The translations under genes were made by a program, and so were the position numbers. Below, in pieces: positions 27,066 to 35,846 of a stretch of 56,952 nt of DNA (its first letter is position 1; every line of letters starts with the position of its first letter). The DNA comes from Planctomycetota bacterium (lineage in GTDB: Bacteria > Planctomycetota > UBA1135 > UBA2386): positions 1 through 56,952 of the forward strand of contig JAEUHR010000052.1 in NCBI GenBank assembly GCA_016794425.1. Direction: 5' to 3'. The notes beneath the pieces were generated by a model that was not told the DNA's origin, searched no databases, and saw nothing but the letters and a program-made list of their open reading frames with translations.

Positions 27066-28769
27066 GTGCCGGCCCTGCTCGGCATGACCGGCAAGCTCGG
27101 CGACATCCTGTTGTCGCAGGGCTGGGTGTCGCGCGGCGACCTGCGGGCCGCCGCCGCCGCGGACACCAAGCTGCCCGGCGAACGCCTCGGCGACACGCTG
27201 CTGCGGCTGAACCTGGTCAGCGACGAGCACCTGCGCGAGGCGCTCGCGATCCAGTACCGGCTGCCGTTCCTGCGCGTCACGCGCCGGCTCGTCGACCGCG
27301 AAGTGCTGGCCAGGCTGCCGCGCGACTTCCTGCTCGAGAACCGCATCGTGCCGATGTACGAGGTCGACGGCGTGCTGACCGCCGCGGTCGACGATCCGAC
27401 CAACCTGTGGGCGTCGGAGGAGCTGGCCCGCGTCGCGCGCTGCGACGTGCAGCTGGTCGTGACCAGCACCGCCTGCATCCACGCGCTGCTCGGCGACCTG
27501 ATGGACGACGGTCCGGGGTCGTTCGAGGTCGACGACTTCGTCGGCGACGTCGAGGAAGGCGACGTCCAGATGATCGAGGAGAAGGGCGACGACGCGCTGA
27601 ACCTGCAGGAACTGGCCGACATGTCGCCGGTGGTCCGGCTGGTGAACTTCATCCTGTTCCGCGCGATCGGCGACCGCGCCAGCGACGTGCACATCGAGCC
27701 CGACGACCACGTGCTGCGCGTGCGCTGCCGCATCGACGGCGAGCTGCGCGAACTGATGCGCCCGCCGACCGGCATGCACGCCGCGATCGTCTCGCGCCTG
27801 AAGGTCATGGCCGACCTCGACATCAGCGAGCGCCGCAAGCCGCAGGACGGCCGCTTCCGCGTGCGCCGCGACACGCGCACCGTCGACGTGCGCCTGTCGA
27901 CGCTGCCGACCGTGCAGGGCGAGAAGGTCGTGCTGCGCATCATGGACCGCGGCGTGCTGCGCATCACGCTCGGCAACCTCGGCATCGGCCACCAGCGGCT
28001 CGAGCAGATCCACGAACTGATCCACCGGCCCGACGGCATCATCCTGGTCGCCGGCCCGACCGGTTCGGGCAAGACGACGACGCTCTACGCGGCGCTCGAG
28101 GAGATCAACGAGCCCGGCAAGAACATCTGCACGGTCGAGAACCCGGTCGAATACAACCTGCGCGGCGTCAACCAGGTGCAGGCCAACACCAAGGGCGGCC
28201 TCGGCTTCCCGGACGCGCTGCGCTCGCTGCTGCGCCAGGACCCCGACGTGCTGATGATCGGCGAGATCCGCGACGCGGAGACCGCGACGATCGCCGTGCA
28301 GGCATCGCTGACCGGCCACCTGGTGCTGGCGACGCTGCACACGAACGACGCCGTCAGCGCCGTGACCCGCCTGATCAACATGGGCGTCGAGCCCTACCTG
28401 ATCGGCGCCGCGCTGCGCGGCGTGTTGTCGCAGCGCCTGCTGCGCTGCCTGTGCCCGACCTGCCGCGAACCGGCGACACCGTCGGCGGCCATGGTGCGGC
28501 GCTTCGGCTCGCTGCCGGACGGCCAGTACTTCAAGCCGCGCGGCTGCGACGCCTGCAAGGGTTCGGGCTACGCGGGGCGCATCGGCGTCTACGAGCTGCT
28601 GGTCGTCACCGACGAGTTCGCCGACCTCGTGTCGCGCAACCCGACGCTCGGCGAACTGCGCAAGCTGGCGGTGCAGCAGGGCCTGATGACGCTGGTCAGC
28701 GACGGCCTGCGCAAGGCCAGCGAAGGCATCACGTCGCTGGACGAACTGGTCCGGGTGGTGTCGTCGTGA
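27066..28769 (+). CDS. PilB/GspE assembly ATPase
   Basis: Cytoplasmic hexameric motor that powers pilin or pseudopilin polymerisation, 567 aa. The N-terminal domain holds two 24-residue MshEN-like motifs at residues 10-33 (KLGDILLSQGWV...) and 40-63 (RLGDTLLRLNLV...ALAIQ). The catalytic core has ASDVHIEP, the Arg-rich IVSRLKVMADLDISERRKPQ, Walker A GPTGSGKTTTL (330-340), an Asp box, Walker B DPDVLMIGEIRD (393-403) and a His box TLHTNDA. A C4 zinc site is formed by C463/C466 and C494/C497. All secretion-ATPase signatures are intact. PilB and GspE cannot be separated on these motifs. The GTG start lies 1 bp after the STAS stop. Confidence 0.95.
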   Translation: MPALLGMTGKLGDILLSQGWVSRGDLRAAAAADTKLPGERLGDTLLRLNLVSDEHLREALAIQYRLPFLRVTRRLVDREVLARLPRDFLLENRIVPMYEVDGVLTAAVDDPTNLWASEELARVARCDVQLVVTSTACIHALLGDLMDDGPGSFEVDDFVGDVEEGDVQMIEEKGDDALNLQELADMSPVVRLVNFILFRAIGDRASDVHIEPDDHVLRVRCRIDGELRELMRPPTGMHAAIVSRLKVMADLDISERRKPQDGRFRVRRDTRTVDVRLSTLPTVQGEKVVLRIMDRGVLRITLGNLGIGHQRLEQIHELIHRPDGIILVAGPTGSGKTTTLYAALEEINEPGKNICTVENPVEYNLRGVNQVQANTKGGLGFPDALRSLLRQDPDVLMIGEIRDAETATIAVQASLTGHLVLATLHTNDAVSAVTRLINMGVEPYLIGAALRGVLSQRLLRCLCPTCREPATPSAAMVRRFGSLPDGQYFKPRGCDACKGSGYAGRIGVYELLVVTDEFADLVSRNPTLGELRKLAVQQGLMTLVSDGLRKASEGITSLDELVRVVSS

Positions 28770-29896
28770 AGGTGCTCGAACCGATCACGATCGCGCCGAT
28801 CGCCGCGCGCCCCGCGAAGGCCGGCGACGGCTCGCCGGCCGCGCCGGCACCGGTCGGCCCGGCCGGCGGCCTGCGGCTGTCGGCGACCGAACGGCTGGTG
28901 CTGCTCGAACAGTTCGCGACGCTGCTCGACAGCGGCATCCAGATCGCCGCGGCGCTGCAGTCGATGCGGCAGCAGACCCCGGAGGGCCGCATCGCCGCGG
29001 TGCTGGCGACGCTCGAACAGGGCGTCACCGGCGGCCTGCCGCTCTCGAACGCGATGGCGGCGATGCCGCGCGCGTTCCCGGTCATGCTGGTGCAGGTCGT
29101 GCGCGCCGGCGAGGCGTCGGGCGACCTCGCCTCGATGGTGCGCCGCACCGTCGAGACGATGGAACTGGAAGCGGCGCTGCGCGGCCGGCTGCGCTCGGCG
29201 CTGATCTACCCGTGCGTGATGCTGACGATGACGATCGGCGTCGTCGTGTTCCTGCTGACGTGGATCGTGCCGAAGTTCGAGCGCCTGTTCCGCGGCAAGC
29301 AGCTGCCGGCGCCGACGCGGCTGCTGATGGCGCTCGGCGACTGGACGCAGGCCTGGGGCCTCTGGCTGCTCGGCGGCGTCGTCGCGGCGCTGGTCGGCGC
29401 GGTGCTGTTCTGCCGCAGTGCACGCGGCCGCGGTGTCTGGGACCGCCTGCTGCTGCACCTGCCGGTGATCGGCTCCGTCTACCGCACCGCGGTGACGGCC
29501 CGCTGCGTGCGCACGCTGGGCCTGCTGCTGCAGACCGGCGTGCCGATGCACGCGGCCCTGGAGCACACGCGTGAGGTCGCCGAGAGCCAGCAGTACCGCT
29601 CGTTCTGGCAGCGCGCGCGGCAGAACGTGCTGAACGGCGGTTCGCTGCTCGAAGCGGTGCGCACGACGCCCCTGTTTGGGCCGACGTTCACGCAGCTGGT
29701 CGCCGCCGGCGAGTCGACGGCGACGCTGGACAAGGTGCTTCTGAAGAGCGCCGCCTGGTACACGAAGGAACTCGAACGCCGGATCCGCGACATGGTGACG
29801 TTGGTCGAACCGGCGATGGTCGTCGTCATGGGCAGCGTCGTCGGGTTCGTCGCCCTGTCGATCATGCTGCCGATCTTCCGGATGTCGCAGGTGTGA
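28766..29896 (+). CDS. PilC/GspF inner-membrane platform protein
   Basis: Polytopic platform protein of 376 aa on which the ATPase acts. Two GspF domains are visible: residues about 45-170 (LLEQFATLLDSGIQIAAALQ, VVRAGEASGDLASMV) and about 245-365 (RTLGLLLQTGVPMHAALEHT, LVAAGESTATLDKVL). TM helices lie near LRSALIYPCVMLTMTIGVVV, LWLLGGVVAALVGAVLFC and MVVVMGSVVGFVALSIMLPI. The sequence ends PIFRMSQV, the usual GspF ending. About 40 extra Ala/Pro-rich residues lie at the N-terminus. The GTG start overlaps the ATPase stop (GTGA). Confidence 0.94.
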   Translation: MKVLEPITIAPIAARPAKAGDGSPAAPAPVGPAGGLRLSATERLVLLEQFATLLDSGIQIAAALQSMRQQTPEGRIAAVLATLEQGVTGGLPLSNAMAAMPRAFPVMLVQVVRAGEASGDLASMVRRTVETMELEAALRGRLRSALIYPCVMLTMTIGVVVFLLTWIVPKFERLFRGKQLPAPTRLLMALGDWTQAWGLWLLGGVVAALVGAVLFCRSARGRGVWDRLLLHLPVIGSVYRTAVTARCVRTLGLLLQTGVPMHAALEHTREVAESQQYRSFWQRARQNVLNGGSLLEAVRTTPLFGPTFTQLVAAGESTATLDKVLLKSAAWYTKELERRIRDMVTLVEPAMVVVMGSVVGFVALSIMLPIFRMSQV

Positions 29897-29898
29897 CC

Positions 29899-31470
29899 AT
29901 GCCGAATCGTGATGGCAAGACGTTCGTCCCGATCGGGCACCCACGGCTGTCGCAGCCGGAAGACAGCCCGGACCACCGCGTCGGCCTGCACCTGCTCGAG
30001 GCGCTCGACTCGCTCGACGCGGTCTACGGCTCCGCGGCGTTCTTCGCCGGCGTCGCCGCCGAAGCGGCGCTCGGCGACTACACGCTCGACCGCTGCCTCG
30101 AGGCGCTGCAGCGCGAACGCGGCGCGATCTACCTGGTCGAGAACGGCAGCCTGCGCCTGCACGCCGACCGCCACGGCACGAGCCAGCTGCTGCGGCCGGA
30201 CCTGACCGCGCCGGGCGTCGTCGGCGCGCGGGCGGCGCTGCTGACGCACCAGGAGGCGCGGCACCTGCTGCGCGACGACGCCGAACCGCACAACGTGCTG
30301 ACCTGCCCGATCCACGTCGGCACCACGCAGCTGGGCCTGGTCGTGGTGCTGTCGCCGGCGGCGCACCTGTTCAGCACCGGCGACGTCAAGCTGCTGACCG
30401 CCGTCACGTCGCAGGCGGCGATCGCGATCAGCCGCACCGAACACCACCGCCAGGTCGACCTCGAGCGCCGCAAGCTCGGCGAGGTGATCGAACACCACAG
30501 CGACGGCGTGATCGTGCTGGACCAGCACGGCCGCACGACCCTGTGCAACCCGCTCGCGCGGCACCTGCTGGGCGGCGACGACGCGCTGGCGCGGCTGACC
30601 GCGTGCGATGCCACGCTGCACCTCGAGACGCTGGCGCGCGGCGGCGAAGAACGCGACGTCACCGTGACGACCGGCGGCCACACGCGCGTGATCGGCATCA
30701 CGTCGCGCGGCGTGCGCGCCGCCGACGGCTCGCTGGCCAGCGTGATCCTGACGCTGCGCGACCTGACGCGCCGCCACCGCGAGGACCGGCTGAAGCGCGA
30801 CTTCCTGTCGCTGATCTCGCACAAGTTCCGCACGCCGCTGACGGCGCTGATCTGCGGCCTCGAGATCCTGCAGAGCGCCGACGAGGCCGATCGCGCGGTG
30901 TTCCTGCAGGAGGTCGGCCAGCGCACGCGCGACCTGCGCGTGCTGGTCGACCGGCTGCTCTACTTCGCCGAACTGCTCGAGGGCTCCTGGTCCACCGCGG
31001 GCACGACCGACCTGCGCGAGCTGGTCGACGACCTGCGGCGCCAGTTCCGGCCGCAGCGCGGCGGACCGGCCGTCGACATCGTCTGGGACCTCGCCGACGA
31101 CGCGCTGTCGGTGCCGGTGCCGGCGTCGCGCCTGCGCGTCGCACTGGTCAACCTGATCGACAACGCGATCAAGTTCGGCGCCGAACGGGAACCGTGGGTC
31201 CGCGTGCGCTCGCGCCGCTGTGCCGACGGCGCCGTGACGATCGAGGTCGAGGACCACGGCCCCGGCATCCCGCCGAGCGAACGCGAACACCTGTTCGGCA
31301 TGTTCCACCAGCTCGACGAGGACTTCACCGGTGCGGTCGCCGGCGCCGGCATCGGCCTCGCGATGGTGCAGGAGATCACATCGCGGCTCGGCGGCACACT
31401 GGCGCTGCGCGACGCGGAGCCGCGCGGCTGCATCTTCGCGTTGACGTTCCCGGCGCGACCGGAGAGCTGA
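29899..31470 (+). CDS. GAF-PAS sensor histidine kinase inside the pilus operon
   Basis: The second kinase of the locus, about 523 aa, with no TM segment. A GAF domain spans about residues 40-180 (LTCPIHVGTTQLGLVVVLS, LTAVTSQAAIAISR). A PAS-like domain follows at about 190-285 (DGVIVLDQHGRTTLCNPLAR). HisKA has H-box LISHKFRTPLTAL (His308 from this start), and HATPase_c has LIDNAIKFG, G1 DHGPGIPPSE, F-box FGMFHQLDE and G2 GAGIGLAMVQE. A GTG at 29893 forms a GTGA overlap with the pilC stop and would add two residues; the ATG at 29899 is equally possible. No response regulator gene adjoins it, so it may share the REC protein encoded 3 kb upstream. Confidence 0.9.
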   Translation: MPNRDGKTFVPIGHPRLSQPEDSPDHRVGLHLLEALDSLDAVYGSAAFFAGVAAEAALGDYTLDRCLEALQRERGAIYLVENGSLRLHADRHGTSQLLRPDLTAPGVVGARAALLTHQEARHLLRDDAEPHNVLTCPIHVGTTQLGLVVVLSPAAHLFSTGDVKLLTAVTSQAAIAISRTEHHRQVDLERRKLGEVIEHHSDGVIVLDQHGRTTLCNPLARHLLGGDDALARLTACDATLHLETLARGGEERDVTVTTGGHTRVIGITSRGVRAADGSLASVILTLRDLTRRHREDRLKRDFLSLISHKFRTPLTALICGLEILQSADEADRAVFLQEVGQRTRDLRVLVDRLLYFAELLEGSWSTAGTTDLRELVDDLRRQFRPQRGGPAVDIVWDLADDALSVPVPASRLRVALVNLIDNAIKFGAEREPWVRVRSRRCADGAVTIEVEDHGPGIPPSEREHLFGMFHQLDEDFTGAVAGAGIGLAMVQEITSRLGGTLALRDAEPRGCIFALTFPARPES

Positions 31471-31958
31471 TGGCATCCCGGGCGCACACCGCCGGCTTCA
31501 CCTACGTCGAAGTGCTGCTCGCCGCCGCGCTGCTGGCGATGACCACGGCCACGATCGGCTACGCGCTCGGCCACGCGCGCGACCTCGGCGACCAGCAGGC
31601 CGTCGCGGCGCAGGGCCGCTATCTGCTGCACGACGGCCTGGCGTGGCTGCAGACGCTGCCGCGCGAGGACGCCAAGGAGCCCGGCGGGTTCGGCATGGAG
31701 GCCGACGAGTCGGCGTTGGCCGACGTCGACGACGTCGACGACCTCGCCGGCATCGTCGAGACCGGTCCCGTCGATCGGCTCGGCAACGTCGCCGAAGCCG
31801 ACTGGACGCGCACCTGGACCGTCAGCTCGGCAAACCTGACCACGCCGACCACCGATGCGGCGCGCGGTTCGACGCCGCTGCTGCGCGTGTCGTTGGTCGT
31901 GCACTGCCGCGGCCGCGAGATCACGCGCGAGACCCTGCTGCTGTCGAGGACACCATGA
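31470..31958 (+). CDS. Pseudopilin (PilV/GspI-like)
   Basis: A 162-aa protein with a short leader (MASRAHTAG) and prepilin motif GFTYVEVLLAAALLAMTTAT, with Glu at +5. Ala-rich helix and small size fit PilV/GspI minor pseudopilins, which prime fibre assembly. The middle has an acidic patch (ADVDDVDDLAGIVE) and the C-terminus ends in strands (RVSLVVHCRGREITRETLLL). The ATG overlaps the kinase stop (TGATG), and the stop overlaps the next pseudopilin start (ATGA). Confidence 0.85.
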   Translation: MASRAHTAGFTYVEVLLAAALLAMTTATIGYALGHARDLGDQQAVAAQGRYLLHDGLAWLQTLPREDAKEPGGFGMEADESALADVDDVDDLAGIVETGPVDRLGNVAEADWTRTWTVSSANLTTPTTDAARGSTPLLRVSLVVHCRGREITRETLLLSRTP

Positions 31959-32662
31959 CCCGCCACCAGACCGGCTTCACGTTGCTCGAACTGATCGTGG
32001 CGCTGGCGCTGACCGCGATGGTCGCCACCGCCGCGATCGCGACGCTGAACGCGTTCGTCGAAGCCGACACCTCGGCGACGCGCCGCATGGAGCAGGCGAC
32101 CGGCGCCAGCCGCGCGCTGCTGGTGCTGCAGCGCGACGTCGTCGACGCGCGCGTGCTCGAGGTCCAGGCCGACTACGTCGTGCTGACGCGGCACGACGAC
32201 ACCTTCGTCGCCTACGCGATCGCACGCGGCGGCACCGAACTGCACCGGTTCGCCGACACCGATCCGGCGGTCGTGCGCAGCCAGGCGAACGCGGCCCTCA
32301 GCGCGACCGGCGCGGCACCGGCGTGGTCGGCGCGCGGCCACCTCCGCGACGCCGACTACCGCGCCACGGCCGTGTTGCAGGGCGCCGGCCGCTTGCGCTT
32401 CACGGCGTTCGCGCCGGCCGGCACCGCGATCGGCGCCACACTGGAGCTGCAGTGGCTGGACGGCTCGACGTCGCGCTGCGTCGCGGTGTCGTCGTCCCTG
32501 GCCGAGGGCCAGAGCAAGGCGGCGGCGATCGCGGCCGCCGGCGGTTCGACCGGCTCGACCGGCTCGACCGGATCGACGGGCAGCGACTCCGGCGTCGGCG
32601 CCGCGGTCACCGGCATCGGCAACCAGCTGAACGGCCTGCTGAACGGCAACAGAGAAAAGTGA
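31955..32662 (+). CDS. Pseudopilin (PilW/GspJ-like)
   Basis: A 235-aa pseudopilin with leader MTRHQTG and motif GFTLLELIVALALTAMVATA, Glu at +5. The next helix (RRMEQATGASRALLVLQRDV) and following strands agree with GspJ/PilW-type proteins. The C-terminal 50 residues are low complexity, with a Gly-Ser-Thr tandem repeat (32543-32578) then a Gly/Asn-rich end. It is the last gene of the pilus-like operon; its stop lies 3 bp from the convergent uvrC stop. Confidence 0.87.
   Translation: MTRHQTGFTLLELIVALALTAMVATAAIATLNAFVEADTSATRRMEQATGASRALLVLQRDVVDARVLEVQADYVVLTRHDDTFVAYAIARGGTELHRFADTDPAVVRSQANAALSATGAAPAWSARGHLRDADYRATAVLQGAGRLRFTAFAPAGTAIGATLELQWLDGSTSRCVAVSSSLAEGQSKAAAIAAAGGSTGSTGSTGSTGSDSGVGAAVTGIGNQLNGLLNGNREK
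32543..32578 (+). repeat. 9-bp coding repeat (Gly-Ser-Thr)
   Basis: Four 9-bp units (ggttcgacc, ggctcgacc, ggctcgacc, ggatcgacg) encode Gly-Ser-Thr repeats in the tail of the PilW/GspJ-like pseudopilin. It is a candidate site for length polymorphism. Confidence 0.7.
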
Positions 32663-32665
32663 CCG

Positions 32666-34510
32666 TCAGCTGCCGGCGCCGCGCGGTGCCTGCAGCGCCG
32701 CGAACACCGCGTCGGCGACCGCCGGCGGCAGCCCCGGCGTCGCGCGCAGTTCGGCCAGGCTCGCGGCGCGCAGCGCCGTCAGCGAGCCGAAGCGCCGCAG
32801 CAGCGCGCGGCGCCGCGACGGCCCGACGCCGGGCACGTCGTCGAGTTCGCTGGTGATGCGCGAGCGCTGCTGCCGGTGGTAGGTGATCGCGAAGCGGTGC
32901 GCCTCGTCGCGCAGCGCCGCGACCAGCAGCGTCTCGGCCGCGCGGTCGCCGAGCGGGATCGGCTCGTCGCGGCCCGGCACGAACAGCCGTTCGGCGGTCG
33001 GCGCGCGCGCGTCGCCGATGCCGCGCAGGCGGCTCTTCGCCAGCCCGCACAGCCACAGGTCGCCGTCGAGGCCCAGCTCGCGCACCGCGCGTTCGGCCAC
33101 CGCCAGCTGGCCCTTGCCACCGTCGACCACCAGCAGGTCGGGCAGTTCCTCGTCGTCGCGTTCGAGGCACAGCTGCAAGCTGCGCCGCACGGCCTCGGCC
33201 ATCGCCGCGAAGTCGTCGCCGGCGTGTTCCTTGCTGATGCGGAAGCGCCGGTACTGGTCCTTCTGCGGCTGGCCGTCGACGAAGCAGACGCGCGACGCGA
33301 CGGTGCTGGTGCCCTGCATCGTCGACACGTCGAGGCAGTGCAGCCGCCGCGGCGCCTCCGGCAGGCCGAGCACGGCGCCGAGCCGGTCCGCGGCCGCACG
33401 CGCGCGCGCCGCGGCGTCGGCGGCCAGCGCGTCGCCGAGTTCCGCGTTCTGCAGCGCGAGGTCGAGGTGGCGGCGTTTGTCGCCGCGCTGCGGCACGTGC
33501 AGCTCGACGCGGCCGCCGCGCTTGTGCTGCAGCCAGCCGGTGATGATCGCCGCCTCGGCCGGCAGCGTCGGCACCAGCACAGTGGCCGGCACGTAGCGAT
33601 CGCCTTCGTAGAAGCGGCCGAGCAGCTCGCCGACCAGCAGGTCGGCGGGCAGCTGGCTGCGCAGCTGCACGCGGCGGCAGTTCTCGAGCGCGCCGCCGCG
33701 GAACTGCAGGAACGCGACCGCGACCTCGTCGCCGTGCCGGTGCAGGCCGAGCGCGTCCTCGTCACCGGCCGACGCGACGACCGCCTGCGGCTCGGCGACC
33801 AGCTGCAGCGCCTGCACCTGGTCCTTCAGCGCCTGCGCGCGCTCGAACTCGAGTGACGCGGCGGCCGCCTGCATGCGTTCGCGCAGCTCGCCGAGCACCG
33901 GCCCGACGTCGCCGCGCAGGATCCGCACCGAATGATCGAGCAGCACGTCGTAGGCCTCGCGCGTCACCAGGCCCACACACGGCGCCGGGCAGCGGCCGAT
34001 CTGGTGCTTGATGCAGGGCCGCGTGCGGTTGTGGAACACGTGGTCGCCGCAGTCGCGCAGCGGCGCGATCTTGTGCAGCAGGCGCAGGGTGCGGCGCACG
34101 GCCTTCGCCGACGCGAACGGACCGAAGTACGCCGCGCCGTCGTCTTGCCGCCGGCGCACCAGCCGGTACCACGGCCACGGCTCGCGGCGGTCGAGCCGCA
34201 GCAGCAGGAACGACTTGTCGTCCTTCAGTTTCAGGTTGTAGCGCGGCTGCTCCTTCTTGATCACCGTGTTCTCGAGCAGCAGCGCCTCCTGCTCGGTCGC
34301 GGTGGCGACGAACTCGACGTCGTGCGCCTCGGCGGCCAGGAAGCGCAGCTGGAAGCGGCCGTCGCCGCCCGGCTTCAGGTAGCTGCGCACGCGCGCGCGC
34401 AGGTCGGCGGCCTTGCCGACGTAGAGCGCTTCGCCGGCCGCGTCGCGGAACACGTAGACCCCGGGCCCGTCGGGGAAGCGGGCGACCTTGTCGGCGATGC
34501 GCGGATCCAT
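32666..34510 (-). CDS. uvrC: UvrABC excinuclease subunit C
   Basis: Nuclease subunit of nucleotide excision repair, making both incisions around a lesion with UvrB. The 614-aa protein has an N-terminal GIY-YIG domain (GPGVYVFRDAAGEALYVGKA, residues 15-34) for the 3' incision and a UVR motif around 205-235 that binds UvrB. The C-terminal RNase H-like half has LHCLDVSTMQGTSTVAS, LLVVDGGKGQLAVAERAV and KSRLRGIG for the 5' incision. Two helix-hairpin-helix motifs follow (LDDVPGVGPSRRRALLRRFG, LRATPGLPPAVADAVFAAL). Length is normal. uvrB lies 8 kb away on the same strand. The ATG at 34510 is the standard N-terminus. Confidence 0.96.
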   Translation of the reverse strand: MDPRIADKVARFPDGPGVYVFRDAAGEALYVGKAADLRARVRSYLKPGGDGRFQLRFLAAEAHDVEFVATATEQEALLLENTVIKKEQPRYNLKLKDDKSFLLLRLDRREPWPWYRLVRRRQDDGAAYFGPFASAKAVRRTLRLLHKIAPLRDCGDHVFHNRTRPCIKHQIGRCPAPCVGLVTREAYDVLLDHSVRILRGDVGPVLGELRERMQAAAASLEFERAQALKDQVQALQLVAEPQAVVASAGDEDALGLHRHGDEVAVAFLQFRGGALENCRRVQLRSQLPADLLVGELLGRFYEGDRYVPATVLVPTLPAEAAIITGWLQHKRGGRVELHVPQRGDKRRHLDLALQNAELGDALAADAAARARAAADRLGAVLGLPEAPRRLHCLDVSTMQGTSTVASRVCFVDGQPQKDQYRRFRISKEHAGDDFAAMAEAVRRSLQLCLERDDEELPDLLVVDGGKGQLAVAERAVRELGLDGDLWLCGLAKSRLRGIGDARAPTAERLFVPGRDEPIPLGDRAAETLLVAALRDEAHRFAITYHRQQRSRITSELDDVPGVGPSRRRALLRRFGSLTALRAASLAELRATPGLPPAVADAVFAALQAPRGAGS

Positions 34511-34623
34511 CGGGCGGTGGTATGGGACGATGCCGGCGCCGGCGCGAACGTCAAGCCGACGGCTCCGGGGCCGCCGACGGGCGGCCGCTGGCGCCGGCCG
34601 CGGGCCGTCGTCACGATGCGGCG

Positions 34624-35784
34624 ATGCGCCCGCGCCACCTCGTCATCCTCGCATCCGTCGCGCTGGTGCTGCTCGCCATCACCGTCGTCGCCGTCGTGCG
34701 CAGCCGTGCCGAGGCCGCCTGGCAGGCGATGCAAGCCGCGATCGCGGCGGTCGAGACGGAGCTGCGGGCGCAGCCGACAGGGCGCGCGCCGCTGTGGGCC
34801 GAACGCGGCCCTGGCTCGGCGTTCGAGTGGTACGGGCGCGCCGCAGCCCACCTGCCGCGCAGCGACGCATGGCTCACGCAGGTCGACGAAGCCGCCGCAG
34901 CGTCGGCGCCGCCCAGCAACGACTTGCGCGACACCTGGCAGGCGGCGCTGTCGGCACTGCGCGCCGGCGCGACGGCGACCGACGTCGCGCGGCCGTTGCC
35001 GGGTCGTGGCCGCGCCGACGCCCCCGAACAGGTGCCGGACTGGCTCACACTCGCCCGTTGCGCCGCCCTCGAAACCCGGGCCCTGAGCGCCGGCGGTGAC
35101 GGCCCGGGCGCGGCACGTTGCTGGCTCGACGCGGCGACGTTCGCGGGCGACCTCACGCACCAGGGCACCCTGCTGGACCACGCGCTGGCGGCGACCGTGC
35201 TCGTCCATCTCTGCACGGAGCTGCCCGAGACCGAACTCGCCCGCCTGCCGCCCGAAGCCCTGGGGCTGCTGGCGGACGGTTGCGCGCGGCTCGACGCGAC
35301 TCTGCCGGCGCGACCCGACCCGCGCGTCGACCTACTGGCCATGGCAGCGCTGCTGCAGACCACGGCGACAGCACCGGGAGTCGTCGCCTGGCGCCACGGC
35401 TTCTCGGTGCGCTGGATGGTCGGCGCAGCCGTGGCGGACATGGCCGAGCACACACGTCGGCTCGAAACCGGCGCCGACGCGCCTTGGTCCCGGCGCGCGG
35501 CGCAGCTGCGCGCCGCGCAGGCAGCGGTTCGGGCGGACGACAACCAGCTCCTGCGCATGACCTTGCCCAACCTGCTCGACATCGAGCGCGAGTGGCGCCG
35601 CATGCGAGCGTCGCTGCGCGTGCTGCGAGTCTCGCTCGCCCTGCACCAGGGACGCGAGCCGCCGGATCTCGCCGATCCTGTCGGCGGCGACCGGATCCGG
35701 GTCGACGCGCGCGCCGACGGCGTGCGCATCGCCTGCGCACCACTCGATGAAGCCGAGGTTCCGACGCGGCTCTTCGTTCGCTGA
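34624..35784 (+). CDS. Membrane-anchored protein of unknown function
   Basis: A 386-aa protein I do not recognise. An N-terminal TM helix (HLVILASVALVLLAITVVAV) anchors it. The rest is Ala/Leu/Arg-rich and predicted helical, with TPR-like packing (ALETRALSAGGDGPGAARCW, AATVLVHLCTELPETELARL), and no catalytic motif is visible. The C-terminus has short strands (RIRVDARADGVRIACAPLDE). The ATG at 34624 is chosen because the TM begins 4 residues later; an upstream in-frame ATG would add a basic, low-complexity extension. It stands alone between divergent uvrC and the sigma factor fusion gene on the same strand. Confidence 0.72.
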   Translation: MRPRHLVILASVALVLLAITVVAVVRSRAEAAWQAMQAAIAAVETELRAQPTGRAPLWAERGPGSAFEWYGRAAAHLPRSDAWLTQVDEAAAASAPPSNDLRDTWQAALSALRAGATATDVARPLPGRGRADAPEQVPDWLTLARCAALETRALSAGGDGPGAARCWLDAATFAGDLTHQGTLLDHALAATVLVHLCTELPETELARLPPEALGLLADGCARLDATLPARPDPRVDLLAMAALLQTTATAPGVVAWRHGFSVRWMVGAAVADMAEHTRRLETGADAPWSRRAAQLRAAQAAVRADDNQLLRMTLPNLLDIEREWRRMRASLRVLRVSLALHQGREPPDLADPVGGDRIRVDARADGVRIACAPLDEAEVPTRLFVR

Positions 35785-35846
35785 CGGCCGCGCGATTTTC
35801 CCTTCGAGCCGCCGACAGGCAGACCGGCTACGGTGTTCCTCGGGGC

